DNA from: Anaerolineae bacterium
GTDB lineage: Bacteria; Chloroflexota; Anaerolineae; Promineifilales; Promineifilaceae
Reading direction: 5' to 3'
NCBI GenBank assembly: GCA_023382655.1
Contig: JAHDWK010000004.1
Coordinates: 1-64,000, forward strand
Length of the DNA stretch: 64,000 nt
The notes beneath the pieces are model-generated. The model made no database searches and had not been told where the DNA came from. It worked only from the letters and a program-made list of their open reading frames with translations. Of the stretch, positions 16,463-26,000 are shown in pieces. The first letter of the stretch is position 1; every line of letters starts with the position of its first letter. The position numbers and the translations under genes were made by a program.

Positions 16463-17221
16463 ATGAGCCAACACTATATTCCTGAACGGGCGATGTTTAT
16501 TTTTGCCCACCCGGATGATATTGAGTTTGGGGTGGCGGGCACGGCCGTGAAGTGGGCGCGGGGTGGCTGCGACATTACCTACGTGGTTATCACCGATGGC
16601 AATGTGGGGTCACACGACCGGGAGATGACGCGAGAGCAGTTGGCTGTCATTAGGCGCACCGAGCAGAGCGCGGCGGCGGAAGTAGCTGGCGTGCATCGGT
16701 GTATTTACCTCGGGTATGACGATGGCATGTTAGAGCCATCGCTGGCGCTGCGTAAGCAGTTGGTGAAGCTCATCCGGCTGCACAAGCCGAATGTGGTGGT
16801 GTGTGGCGACCCGACGGCCGTGCTATTCGGCGGGCGCATCAACCATCCTGACCATCGCGCCGCCGCTACCGCCGCCATTGACGCCGTCTTTCCCGCCAGC
16901 GAAATGCACCTGCTTTACTCCGAATTTGAAGAGGAAGGCATTACCCCCCACAAAGTCAACTATGTTTACATCAGCACCTATACCGCCCCTGACTTTTATG
17001 TGGACATCTCGGCCACCATTAACACCAAACTGGCCGCCCTGCGTGAACACAAAAGCCAGCTTGGTGACTGGGACCCGGAAGAGCGCATCCGGCAGCGAGG
17101 TGAACAGGTGGGCAAAAACGTAGGGCTGAAATACGCCGAAGGCTTCCGCCGTGTAACGCTGCAAGCGGTGGTGGTGGAAGAAGAGCCAGAATTAGAGACG
17201 ACGGTAGCAACCAGCGAGTAG
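16463..17221 (+). CDS. PIG-L family deacetylase 1
   Basis: A 252-residue LmbE/PIG-L type zinc deacetylase. The signature Ala-His-Pro-Asp-Asp (about residues 15-19) supplies the catalytic Asp and first zinc ligands, and Asn-His-Pro-Asp-His (about 130-134) supplies the later His ligand. The family removes N-acetyl groups from amino sugars, including GlcNAc-Ins (mycothiol) and GlcNAc-malate (bacillithiol) precursors. A strong AAGGAG site precedes ATG 16463. It is first of three cotranscribed genes; the next gene is a paralogue, and the third a GrdB-like probable selenoprotein. Real substrate unknown. The stop codon lies inside a palindromic repeat. Confidence 0.87.
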   Translation: MSQHYIPERAMFIFAHPDDIEFGVAGTAVKWARGGCDITYVVITDGNVGSHDREMTREQLAVIRRTEQSAAAEVAGVHRCIYLGYDDGMLEPSLALRKQLVKLIRLHKPNVVVCGDPTAVLFGGRINHPDHRAAATAAIDAVFPASEMHLLYSEFEEEGITPHKVNYVYISTYTAPDFYVDISATINTKLAALREHKSQLGDWDPEERIRQRGEQVGKNVGLKYAEGFRRVTLQAVVVEEEPELETTVATSE

Positions 17222-17244
17222 GGCAAACGGGAAGTTTGCCCTAC
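17218..17244. repeat. Palindrome GTAGGGCAAAC family
   Basis: Perfect 11-base arms (17218-17228 and 17234-17244) around GGGAA, overlapping the stop codon of the first PIG-L gene. Its outer word GTAGGGC is shared with repeats at 19310, 59091 and 60221. Confidence 0.7.
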
Positions 17245-17255
17245 AGGAGAAAGAG

Positions 17256-17981
17256 ATGGCACAAGGTAACGACTATATTCCAGCGCGGGCAATGTTCATT
17301 TTTGCCCACCCGGATGATATTGAATTTGGCGCGGCGGGTACGGCTGCCAAATGGGTGAAGGGCGGTGCGGAAGTGCTGTATGTGGTGCTGACCGATGGCA
17401 ACATTGGCAGCCATGAGCCGGGCATGACCGCCGAAAAACTGGCCGACATTCGGCGGCAAGAACAGACCGCCGCTGCCGATGTGGTGGGCGCAAAATGTAT
17501 CTACATGGGGGAGCCAGACGGCCGTTTGCAACCCACGCTGGAACTGCGCAAAAAACTGGTGCGCCTGATCCGCCAGCATAAACCCAATGTTGTCGTCTGC
17601 GGCGACCCTAATTTTTATTACAGCGATTGGTACATCAACCACCCCGACCATCGCAACGCCGGGCAGGTGGCCATGGAAGCCGTTTTCCCTTCGGCCGATT
17701 CGCCGCTTATCTTCCCGGAACTGCTGGACGAAGGTTTTGCACCGCACAAAGTTAACTATGTCTATGTTAGCTTTGGCCGCCGCGACGCTAATACCTACAT
17801 AGACATCACCGACACCATGGACCTGAAATTGCAGGCGTTACGCTGCCATGTGAGCCAGCTTGGCGACTGGGACCCGGAGCCAATGATGAAGGAGTGGACA
17901 TCGGAAGCAGGCAGCAAAGTGGGCTATAAATACGCCGAAGGCTACTTCAAAATCACCCTGAAAGAAGATGAGGTGTCGTAG
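17256..17981 (+). CDS. PIG-L family deacetylase 2
   Basis: A 241-residue paralogue of the preceding gene, with the same Phe-Ala-His-Pro-Asp-Asp-Ile-Glu-Phe-Gly start motif (about 14-23) and Asn-His-Pro-Asp-His-Arg (about 128-133). The two proteins align through their length, including 'VSQLGDWDPE' (199-208 here) and 'GYKYAEGY' near the end, so they arose by tandem duplication. A difference is the second copy's 'NFYYSDWYINHPDHR' loop in place of 'TAVLFGGRINHPDHR'. The loop may change substrate choice. AGGAG precedes ATG 17256. Whether the two act on different substrates or as a heteromer is not known. Confidence 0.87.
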   Translation: MAQGNDYIPARAMFIFAHPDDIEFGAAGTAAKWVKGGAEVLYVVLTDGNIGSHEPGMTAEKLADIRRQEQTAAADVVGAKCIYMGEPDGRLQPTLELRKKLVRLIRQHKPNVVVCGDPNFYYSDWYINHPDHRNAGQVAMEAVFPSADSPLIFPELLDEGFAPHKVNYVYVSFGRRDANTYIDITDTMDLKLQALRCHVSQLGDWDPEPMMKEWTSEAGSKVGYKYAEGYFKITLKEDEVS

Positions 17982-18017
17982 GGCAGCATGTCATGTGGCC
18001 CTGCACCGGAGAACATC

Positions 18018-18794
18018 ATGGAAATTGTGGAGAATCTGACTCAATGGTCAGATGAATTTGAAAAAAACTGGCTAAAGCATTACCAGGAGACTGGGGAGAC
18101 ACTGTGGAAGATTTATAACCGGGCACGGAATGAAACCGCGCCAGGGTTGCCGGGCATAGACCTGTCGCAAAGCCGGTTGCTTTTTATTTCCACAGCAGGT
18201 GGTTATGTGGCTGGTGAACAGCAACCGTTTGCTGCGGCCGACCTGCTGGGAGATTACACGGTGCGTACTTTTCCGGTGGACACACCATTGGCACAACTGG
18301 CTTATGCGCATGATCATTATGACCACACGGCCGTGACCACCGACCCCCAGGTCTTACTGCCCCTCAACCACCTTCAGGAAATGGTGGCGGCGGGCGAGAT
18401 TGGCAGCCTCTACCCGGAAGTAATCAGCTTTCATGGCTACCAGCCAGACGTGCGCCGGATCGTAAATGAATTGATTCCCACTGTTTTGGGGATGGTGGAT
18501 AAGGGGAAAATTGACGGCGCGCTGCTCGTCCCCGCCTGACCGCTCTGTGTGCAGTCCGTGGGACTGCTCGCCCGCGCTCTGGAAATGACCGGCGTTGTTA
18601 CCACGCTCACCAGTTGGAATCCGGTGATTCGTCTGGCAAAACCACCCCGTGCCACCCTGACCCGGCTAAATCGAGGCGCGACCCTGGGGGAGCCACACAA
18701 TAATGTCCAACAGCGCCGTGTTCTGGCGGCTACACTGGCGCTGCTGGCGCAAGACGCCCCGCTGGACATTGTGCATTTGGATGAGACGCCTTAG
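18018..18794 (+). CDS. GrdB-like reductase, probable selenoprotein (in-frame UGA at 18537)
   Basis: Resembles the glycine/sarcosine/betaine/proline reductase selenoprotein B family. Residues about 45-170 carry family segments: 'STAGGYVAGEQQPF', 'GDYTVRTFP', 'HDHYDHT', 'LLPLNHLQEM', 'AGEIGSLYPEVISFHGY'. The frame meets TGA at 18537-18539 after Leu-Val-Pro-Ala and stays open in the same frame for 84 more codons to TAG at 18792; the continuation (Pro-Leu-Cys, then 'SVGLLARALEMTGVVTT', 'GEPHNNVQQRRVLAATLALL') is again family-like. UGA therefore sits where the family has Sec or Cys in a U-x-x-C motif. Other genes here stop with TGA, so the code is standard. I chose ATG 18018 with GGAG upstream. 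If UGA is not decoded, it is a truncated pseudogene. Total about 258 residues. Confidence 0.72.
18547..18571 (+). promoter_or_regulatory. SECIS-like hairpin after in-frame UGA
   Basis: A perfect 7-base-pair stem (GCAGTCC at 18551-18557 with 18561-18567) closes a GTG loop. It extends below a T/T mismatch by three more pairs (18547-18549 with 18569-18571). The loop starts 18 bases after the UGA, and its first base is G; both fit the published general model for bacterial SECIS elements (loop 16-37 bases from UGA, G among first two loop bases). It overlaps coding sequence, as expected. Confidence 0.6.
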
Positions 18795-18805
18795 TTACAC
18801 AAGTG

Positions 18806-19288
18806 CTATGCTTCGCTGACGGTCACTTTAGTCATTTTGTCACCCGAGCGAATGCTGTTGACCACATTCATGCCAGATGTCACCTTGCCAAAGACCGTGT
18901 GACGGCCGTCCAGATGTGGCTGTGGCGAATGGGTGATGAAAAACTGGCTGCCGTTGGTATTTGGCCCGGCGTTTGCCATTGAAAGAACACCCGTCTCATG
19001 TTTCAACGGGTTGCCCTTCAACTCATCCTCAAAGCGATAGCCAGGGCCACCACGACCTGTACCGGTGGGGTCGCCACCCTGGATCATAAAATTATCAATG
19101 ACCCGGTGGAAGGTGACTCCATCATAAAACCCTTCGCCGATTAAAAAGACAAAGTTATTCACTGTTTTCGGGGCATACTGGGGATACAGTTCAATAACAA
19201 TATCCCCTTTATTGGTGGTCATCGTGACCGTGTAATTCTTCTTCGCGTCAATTTGCATTGCCGGTGGTGTTTTCCATTCTTGTGCCAT
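18806..19288 (-). CDS. ppiB: Cyclophilin-type peptidyl-prolyl isomerase
   Basis: A 160-residue cytoplasmic cyclophilin. It has the catalytic Arg in '[28 protein letters not shown]', the 'GSQFFIT' segment and '[11 protein letters not shown]' near the C-terminus. It would catalyse cis-trans isomerisation of Xaa-Pro bonds in folding proteins. No signal peptide. AAGGAG precedes ATG 19288. It converges on the GrdB-like gene with an 11-base gap, and an inverted repeat separates it from the upstream M23 protein gene. Confidence 0.93.
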   Translation of the reverse strand: MAQEWKTPPAMQIDAKKNYTVTMTTNKGDIVIELYPQYAPKTVNNFVFLIGEGFYDGVTFHRVIDNFMIQGGDPTGTGRGGPGYRFEDELKGNPLKHETGVLSMANAGPNTNGSQFFITHSPQPHLDGRHTVFGKVTSGMNVVNSIRSGDKMTKVTVSEA

Positions 19289-19309
19289 GAGATTCTCCTT
19301 CTGAGGTTT

Positions 19310-19356
19310 GTAGTAGGCGATTTATTGCCGTCAGCAGGCGATAAATCGCCCACTAC
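19310..19356. repeat. Palindrome, GTAGNNGGCGATTTAT family
   Basis: Sixteen-base arms (19310-19325 and 19341-19356) with one mismatch around a 15-base loop. It shares the word GTAGTGGGCGATTTAT with 60221-60240. It occupies the spacer between the M23 fusion gene and the cyclophilin gene and has no T run. Confidence 0.7.
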
Positions 19357-19365
19357 GAACCAATC

Positions 19366-21762
19366 TTACCGTCTTCCCACCAACGCGCCAATGTTGCGCC
19401 CTACCCAGATTTCCTCGGCAAATTCCGGGTTGCTGGCCGAAGCCACAAAATAGGTGACGCCCTGCACGGTGGGGCGCTTTTGTAACTCTTGCCAGAAATG
19501 CAGATATTGGGTTGCTTTGGTTGCTACCGGCGTCCCCGTTTTGTTGTTGCTGGCTTCCGTTATCCAGATTGGCTTAAAACGGAACCGGGCAATGTAATCA
19601 TCCAGCACATTAAGCGCCGTAGACATGGGGTAGACGTTTGACCAGTAAATATGAACACCCAGACCATCGGCCGCTTGCACAGCGTCACGGCTGGGTTCAA
19701 TAAACTCGACGTGGTCCATCTTGATGCCCTGTACCGAAGAGCCGGGAGACAACCCCGGATAGATGAAGCGCATTCCCGGAATAGCTTGCCGATAGAGGCG
19801 TAACACCTCTAAGAACCAGTTGCTAAACTCTGCGCCATTGCGCCATGTACTGCCCATGCCTTCGACAATCAAGTTGGGTTCGTTGTGTAGCTCCACGACC
19901 ACGTCTCGCTGCCCGATGATGTTCACGGTGCGGCGAACATCACTGAGCGTGTCATTGAGGAACTGCTGCGGGCTGATGTTACGGCCGCCAAAGCTGAGAA
20001 AGGCGCGCACAATCCAGCGAGCGTCGGGGTGGTTTTGCACCAGCTTGCGCACGGCATCCGGGTTGTGGAACGACAACACCTTGATCATGCCGGGGCGCAA
20101 TGCCTGGAATTCGGCAATTTCAGTGGCGGAGATGTCCGGGTCGGCCGAAGCGTGCAAGCCAATGGCCGTATTGCCTAAAGGTGTTGGTTCCGGACTGACT
20201 TCATCCGGTTTGGCGGTGGTGTCAATGACCGACTTGAGCGGGGTGAACGGTTTTTGCAGCACCTTGTCATCTACTCGTACTGGCGTGTACTCACCTTGCG
20301 CCGGGCCAATGACCAGCATGGAAGCACCGCCAGGGACAAAACCCACATTGGCGGCATCGCGGCGAGGTTCGGCACGCAGATTCAAACCATATTGTCCGGC
20401 GGCGGCCATACCCCCAGCGACATTCATGGCCGCTGTAAAGGCCCAACCCGGTGTTGTATCGGCGATGGGTTGGGCGACAGGTGGCGGTGTACCACTGCCG
20501 GTTAAGGGTTCGGGCTGTTGTGCCGGGGGCAGGGAGGCGACCAGATTTTGCAGGGCGCGGCGGGGCACAAAAACGGGCGTGAATTCGCCGACAGATTTGC
20601 CGGCCAAAGTGGCTATGCTGCCTTCGGTGAAGAGGCCAATGAGTGCACCATCGCGGAACGGCCGGGCGCGCAAATTCGTGCCATATCGCCCCGATGTCAC
20701 CTGGCTGCCACTGGTAGTCAGGTTTTGTGTGAAAGCCCAACCCAGGATGGTGTCGGCAGGTGGCGTGACGGGAGCAGGAGTCGGGGGTGGCGTACTGCCG
20801 CCCGGGACGCCACCAGGCGCATTCACCGGGCCGGTAAAGTCGGCACGGCGAACCCGTACCGGCAGGTATTCGCCTTGCTGGTTGCCGGTCACGGTAACGG
20901 TGCTGCCGCCCGTGACCAATCCGATATTGGCGGCGTTACGGTTGGGCGCGTTACGCAAGTTGATGCCAAACTGGCCGACGATGGCCTGGTTACCCTGGCG
21001 CGTCAGGTAAGGGGCAAAACCCCAGCCGTCAACGGTATTATCGCCAGCGGCAGGTGGTGGGGTGGGGGCGGGTGGCGGCGGCTGCGGCACGTTACGCAGG
21101 GTGGCGGTAGGTACTTTTACCGGCACATATTGGCCACGCGCCGGCCCGGTGACGATGAGGAGGGCGCCGCCGGGAATGAGGTCTATGATACGGCCGTTAA
21201 TACTGGCCGTCTCGCGCAAATTGATACCACCGGAGACCACCTGTGCCAGGTCGCCCACCGTGATAATTCCGCCGGTATGCGCCCAACCATCGGTATATGG
21301 CCCGGCCGGCCGTTGGAAACCCATCAGCGGCAGCAAATAGGGCGTGGGGTCAAAGATGTTATGCGGCCAGTTTTGGTGTGATTGGTTCTTTCTTTTTAGC
21401 GTCAGGTGCAGGTGCGAACCAAAGCTGTTGCCGGTGTTATCGGCTAACCCCAACACATCCCCTGCCTTCACTTGCTGCCCCGGCGAAACCAGGGCTTGCT
21501 GCAAATGGGCATAAATTGTTTGCCAGCCATCGCCATGGTCCACACGCACATGGACGCCATAGTTATGGCCGGTGGGGTTTGTATTCACCATGCCCACTGT
21601 GCCTGGCGCGACGGCGAATATCTTGCTACCGCTGGGCGCCATGACATCAATCCCTTCATGTCCGGGCAGGCCAAATTGGGCATAGTTTTGGGGATTTGCG
21701 CCAAAATACTGGTTAATGCTGCGAAATTCAGTTGGCCAGGCTTCAAACTTAAAATCGCTCAT
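19366..21762 (-). CDS. M23 peptidase / SH3-like repeats / glycosidase-like fusion
   Basis: About 798 residues from ATG 21762 (AAGGAG 8 bases upstream). N-terminal M23 endopeptidase domain (about 10-130): 'GHEGIDV', 'YAHL' and 'SHLHLTL' give the zinc and catalytic His and Asp. Then four SH3-like repeats of about 75-80 residues, each holding 'INLR' or 'TNLR' and 'GxYxPVxV', with Pro-rich linkers. The C-terminal 240 residues look like a (beta/alpha)8 glycosidase: 'VVELHNEPN' and 'PIWITEASNN' would supply two catalytic Glu. Together this suggests a cell-wall-cutting protein, but no signal peptide is visible, so export would need another route. Confidence 0.82.
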   Translation of the reverse strand: MSDFKFEAWPTEFRSINQYFGANPQNYAQFGLPGHEGIDVMAPSGSKIFAVAPGTVGMVNTNPTGHNYGVHVRVDHGDGWQTIYAHLQQALVSPGQQVKAGDVLGLADNTGNSFGSHLHLTLKRKNQSHQNWPHNIFDPTPYLLPLMGFQRPAGPYTDGWAHTGGIITVGDLAQVVSGGINLRETASINGRIIDLIPGGALLIVTGPARGQYVPVKVPTATLRNVPQPPPPAPTPPPAAGDNTVDGWGFAPYLTRQGNQAIVGQFGINLRNAPNRNAANIGLVTGGSTVTVTGNQQGEYLPVRVRRADFTGPVNAPGGVPGGSTPPPTPAPVTPPADTILGWAFTQNLTTSGSQVTSGRYGTNLRARPFRDGALIGLFTEGSIATLAGKSVGEFTPVFVPRRALQNLVASLPPAQQPEPLTGSGTPPPVAQPIADTTPGWAFTAAMNVAGGMAAAGQYGLNLRAEPRRDAANVGFVPGGASMLVIGPAQGEYTPVRVDDKVLQKPFTPLKSVIDTTAKPDEVSPEPTPLGNTAIGLHASADPDISATEIAEFQALRPGMIKVLSFHNPDAVRKLVQNHPDARWIVRAFLSFGGRNISPQQFLNDTLSDVRRTVNIIGQRDVVVELHNEPNLIVEGMGSTWRNGAEFSNWFLEVLRLYRQAIPGMRFIYPGLSPGSSVQGIKMDHVEFIEPSRDAVQAADGLGVHIYWSNVYPMSTALNVLDDYIARFRFKPIWITEASNNKTGTPVATKATQYLHFWQELQKRPTVQGVTYFVASASNPEFAEEIWVGRNIGALVGRR

Positions 21763-21782
21763 GGGATACTCCTTCAGAAAAT

Positions 21783-21835
21783 AGCCACGAGAGGCAAATT
21801 TCACGAATTTGTGTAGATTGGTGAAATTCGCGGCT
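21783..21835. repeat. GCCACGAGAG-family inverted repeat
   Basis: Arm 21783-21804 begins AGCCACGAGAGGCAAATTT and partly pairs with 21821-21835 (GTGAAATTCGCGGCT). A copy sharing about 15 of 18 bases of GCCACGAGAG occurs at 51626-51667. It lies upstream of the M23 gene start. Confidence 0.55.
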
Positions 21836-21869
21836 CCAGGGATGAAATTGGTTTTACAGTGTTGGACAA

Positions 21870-22658
21870 TTAGCGGGTGCGCCGGGTCCAGTATTCTTTG
21901 GGGGCCAGTTCGGTCAGATCATTACCCGCCAGAATAAAATCTAGCAGCAGACGATTAAACTTTACCTTTTCATGTAGCATGGGGTAATGGTTGCACTCAA
22001 ATTTAACAAAAAAGCGATTGTTGCCTGATTCAGTCAGGTATTCGTGTTCGCCAGATGGAGGGCTGATGATGGGATCCTGGTCGCCATAAAGTAGCAGCAG
22101 GGGACGCGGTGATTCAGCCAATTCCTGGGCAAAATTGATCTGTGTTATTTCATTCACCAACCGGGAAAAGGCATTAGGATCAACTTTCCGTATTTCGGTA
22201 TCTACTTCCGGGTAGCTGTTGGCTTTGCCCAAAAGCCGATTTATCACTGTCTCCGGGTCGCTGCCCGGCAGTTTGTTGTTGACGTAACTACTGTTGATAG
22301 GCAGGGAGACGGCTACCAATTTTTCTACGTTTTCGGGATGTTTCATGGTATAGCGCAAGCCTACGGCCGCACCGAGGGAATGTCCGATGATGTAGACAGG
22401 GCGGGCCACACCTAATTGATCAATGAATTGATCCATCATGGTGACATAGGTGTCCAGACTGTACATATCGGGCGCTTTGCTGGAATCGCCAAAGCCCCAC
22501 AAATCAAAGGCAAAAGAACGATGTTGGGCAGACATGGCTTGCATGGAAGGCCACCAATACCGCCAGGAACCCAACCAGCCGTGAATGAAGATCAGGGGTT
22601 GGCCCCGACCTAAGACTTCGTAGTGAATCAAGTGATTACCGATGGTGGTAATACTCAT
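21870..22658 (-). CDS. Alpha/beta hydrolase 1
   Basis: About 262 residues. An alpha/beta hydrolase with oxyanion-hole 'FIHGWLGSWRYW' (about 30-41), nucleophile elbow Gly-His-Ser-Leu-Gly (about 101-105), acid Asp in 'LLYGDQDPIISP' and catalytic His in 'CNHYPMLHE'. It would hydrolyse an ester or amide; homologues are often annotated as haloalkane dehalogenase-like or esterase. I placed the start at ATG 22658 rather than an in-frame TTG at 22676. The gene at 30226-31032 is a close paralogue beginning with the same 'YESLGRGQP' region. It is last in a long minus-strand signalling cluster. Confidence 0.82.
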   Translation of the reverse strand: MSITTIGNHLIHYEVLGRGQPLIFIHGWLGSWRYWWPSMQAMSAQHRSFAFDLWGFGDSSKAPDMYSLDTYVTMMDQFIDQLGVARPVYIIGHSLGAAVGLRYTMKHPENVEKLVAVSLPINSSYVNNKLPGSDPETVINRLLGKANSYPEVDTEIRKVDPNAFSRLVNEITQINFAQELAESPRPLLLLYGDQDPIISPPSGEHEYLTESGNNRFFVKFECNHYPMLHEKVKFNRLLLDFILAGNDLTELAPKEYWTRRTR

Positions 22659-22674
22659 AGTTACTTCTGGACTC

Positions 22675-22710
22675 AAAACCTGACAGGGTTCCCAAAATCT
22701 GTCAGGTTTT
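22675..22710. repeat. Inverted repeat AAAACCTGACAG
   Basis: Perfect 12-base arms (22675-22686 and 22699-22710) with a 12-base loop lie between the response-regulator stop (22709-22711) and the hydrolase start. On the minus strand the second arm ends in TTTT, so it may also act as a weak terminator or attenuator. Confidence 0.65.
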
Positions 22711-23077
22711 ATTTGTTGAGAACCCTCTGAATAGTTGTTACCAGGTCGTCTGGGGCAAAGGGTTTCAAGATGTAGTCTGACGCTCCTGCTTCTAGCCCTG
22801 TTTGAATTTCCTGTTCCTGTCCTTTGGCCGACAGGAAAATGACGGGAATGTTTTTGGTATGTTCATTTTCTTTAAGGGCACGGCAAGCCTGGTAGCCGGT
22901 CATGCGCGGCATCCGTACATCCATGAGAATAACGTCGTAAGTGGGATTTTTCTGTGCTTTTTCCACAGCCGCTTGCCCGTCTTCGGCGCTGTCTACGTTG
23001 AAGCCGTGAAATTGTAAGGTGAGTACAATGAGTTCACGGATATCGTTGTCATCTTCGGCAATGAGTATTTTTGTCAT
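22709..23077 (-). CDS. Stand-alone CheY-like response regulator
   Basis: A 122-residue single receiver domain. Acidic pair Glu8-Asp9-Asp10 in 'IAEDDNDI', phosphoacceptor Asp in 'YDVILMDVRMP' (about 53), Thr/Ser switch in 'FLSAKG' and Lys in 'ILKPF' (about 105). No output domain, so signalling is through protein contact or phosphotransfer. It starts 17 bases after the stop of the multi-GAF kinase at 23095, its likely cognate partner. Confidence 0.92.
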   Translation of the reverse strand: MTKILIAEDDNDIRELIVLTLQFHGFNVDSAEDGQAAVEKAQKNPTYDVILMDVRMPRMTGYQACRALKENEHTKNIPVIFLSAKGQEQEIQTGLEAGASDYILKPFAPDDLVTTIQRVLNK

Positions 23078-23094
23078 ACCTTAGCCCTTCACTG

Positions 23095-26000
23095 TCAGGT
23101 TGGGTCACTATCTTCAATAACTACGGGCAGATTGAAAGTAAAAGTGCTGCCTTTACCGAGTTCACTTTCAACTTGCAGGTAACCGCCGTGCATTTCGATG
23201 AGGCTGCGCACAATGGCCAGCCCCAGACCGGTGCCGGAGACTTTTTGCACGGCTTCATCTTCGGCGCGGAAGAAGCGGTCAAAGATTTTTTCGCGGTTTT
23301 CTTTGGATATGCCAATGCCATTGTCGCTGATGCTGATGTAGACGTGGGCTTCCGTGGCTCTGGCGTGGATGATAATCTGGCCGTCGGCGGGAGTATAATT
23401 GAAAGCGTTATCTACAAGGTTGGTCAATATCTGGGTGACGCGAGTCTGGTCGGCATTGACGAGGGGCAACCCAGGGGCAATTTCGGTTTTGACGCTCATG
23501 GGCTTTTCTTCGTGTTGAATACGGCCGTGCAAATGCCCCACTGCTTGTTCGATGAGTTGGGGGATGTCTAACGGCCGTAAATCCAACGTCGTCTTGCCCG
23601 TTTCAATGCGCGAGATATTGAGCAAATCATTGACCAGATCATGCAGGCGGTCGGCATTGCTCTTGATCACCTTCAAATAGCGAATTTGCGGGTCGGTGAG
23701 CTGCCCGGCAGCGCCCATGAGCATCAGGTCGGCATATCCCTTGATGGAAGTCATGGGCGTTCGTAATTCATGAGATACAGTAGAGACAAATTCGCTTTTC
23801 AGCCGATCCACTTCCACATCTTTGGTGATGTCCCGGAAAATGGAGACCGTGCCAAAAAAGTTGCTCTCAGACAACACGGGCGAAAGGTGAATGCTGACAT
23901 ACTTTTCTTCAATGGCCAGTTGATCGGCCAGGTAGATGCCCTGGGGAATCTGGTCTGAATTTTTGGCCCAATCGTTGATGGTGCTCATCCAGGTGTCGCC
24001 AAACTGCCCATATACCCCCAACAGTTGATTGACCGGCTTGCCGATGAGTTGTTGGCGGGGAATGGCTAATATCTTGCTGGCGGAGGCATTGGCTATTTCA
24101 ATCTCATTTTTGTTGTCTGCCACAATGACACCATCGGCAATACTCTCCAGGATGGCCTGCAAATTGGCTTTCTGAATAATTTCGCCGCGCAGGATGGTGC
24201 CTAGCTGGTCGGCCTGGTCAAAGATGAGGTTATACAGGTTCGCATTGTTGATGGCGTTGGCGACCTGAACGGCGGCGGCTTCTACCAGGTCGAGTTGTTG
24301 GTTGGTAAAGGCGTGGGGTTCGTTGTGGAAAAGCAACAGCACCCCCATCACTTCTTCATTGGTGATGAGGGGGACGCCTAAAACGGAGCGATAGGCGCTG
24401 CTGGTAGGTAATTCCAACCAGCGAGGGTCTTGTTTGGTGTCATAAACGATGACGGCCGTGCGGTGTTGCAGCATCCACCCGGCCAAACCCTCATCCCGTT
24501 TCAAACCGCTGGGTATGGAGCGATGCGTGAGCTGTTTGTCTTTGTTCAATGTGGCGCGGAAATCAAACTCGCCGGTTTCTTGATTCAGCAACAAAATGGC
24601 GCCGTCGTTGGCGCTGACCACTTCGTTCACCAGATCAAGTGCCTTGGTTAAAACACGATCTTGATCCAGGCTGGCGGATAGTTCCGTGTTGATGCGCAGC
24701 AGCACTTTAACGCGATTGCTTTCTTCGTTTAATTCGTGAGTGCGCGCCGCCACGCGTAAATCCAGTTCTTCATTGAATTGATGCAGTTCTTCAAACAATT
24801 TGGCATTTTGTAAGGCGCTGGCTACCTGCACACCAAATGTTGTCACCTGGGTCACATCCCGGTCGGTAAACCGGTGTGGGTTTTCAGTGTCGGCCAAAAT
24901 GAGAACGCCGATCAGGCTGCCTTCCGCTTCCAGGGGAACGCCTAGTAGGGCCTGAATTTGTTCCGGGTGGGGCAGCCGAATTTCCATCTGGCTGTTTTGG
25001 GCGTTGTTGAGAAAGAGGCCAAGACCGGTGCGAACAACGTGGGCCACAAAAGTGCGGGGATCAGATAAGGGGACTGTCTGGTTCACAAACAGTTCTTCAC
25101 CATGCCCTTTGGCGGCGCTGCTGGTGAAAGTATCGTTGTCTAACTGCCAGATATAAGCGCCCTGCACATTGAAAATGCGCAGGCTCTCGGTGCAAATAAG
25201 CGAAAGGACGGCACGGCGGTCTAGAGTGTAGCTGAGCGCCAGACTGACGTTACCCATCGCGCCATAGAATCGCTCACGCTCATAAGTGTCCTCAAAAATG
25301 AGGGCGGTGCCCAGGGCAGTGCTTGCCTGGTTTGCCAGAGCGGCCAGCAAACGTAGATCACGGGGAGTAATTTCTTTGTGGCCGAATTTGATGAGATTGA
25401 TAATGGCGTATGTTTCATCGTCCAGGATGAGTGGCAAAAGGGCGCAGTTGTAAGGCTGGTCGGGTGGCAGCCAGATGGGTTCCGCTAAAGGCGAGAGGGC
25501 TTCTGGGCCGATATGCAAGGCCAGGGGTTGTTTGTTGATGAGGACGGTTTCCAGAAGGTCAAGATTAGCCACCGGTACGGCCGTGCCCGGTTCTTGCCGG
25601 GTGGTGGTGTGGCGGCGGGTATACTCTTTGAGTACCACCAGTTTTTCCGTGGCGGCCTGCCATTCGTAGATGGTGTAGCCATCGGCATCTATGGCATTGA
25701 GCATATACTGACCCAACGAAGAGAGAATAGTGTCTGTTTCCAGGCTGCTGGAAAGGTCATTGCTGGCGGCAAGCAAAAGCTCAAATTCCTGGCTACGGTC
25801 CATTGTTTCCTGCACCAGGCGTGAGTTTTCAATGAGCGAGGCGGCAAATTGGGCATATAGCTCGATGGTTTGCAGCGCGGGGGTGTCGGGGCGACGGCCG
25901 TTGACGGGATTGTCTAATCCAACAAGACCGATTAGTTTTTGTTGACGGCCGTACAAAGGCACACACAACACATCTTTGGGCTGCCAGGCGGTACTGTCTG

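Noticed and set aside
16449..16465. AAGGAGATATACATG leader identical to a common cloning-vector ribosome site
   Set aside because: Flanking DNA is native and continuous with the genome's repeats and palindrome, so contamination is not supported; a chance match of a strong site.
18537..18539. TGA as a plain stop, making a 173-residue GrdB-like protein plus a separate small gene at 18549
   Set aside because: The downstream frame is the same, continues family-like sequence and lacks its own ATG start or ribosome site. A nonsense mutation in a pseudogene is still possible.
22675..22710. Hairpin as riboswitch
   Set aside because: Simple perfect stem without a conserved aptamer; matches dispersed-repeat or terminator form.
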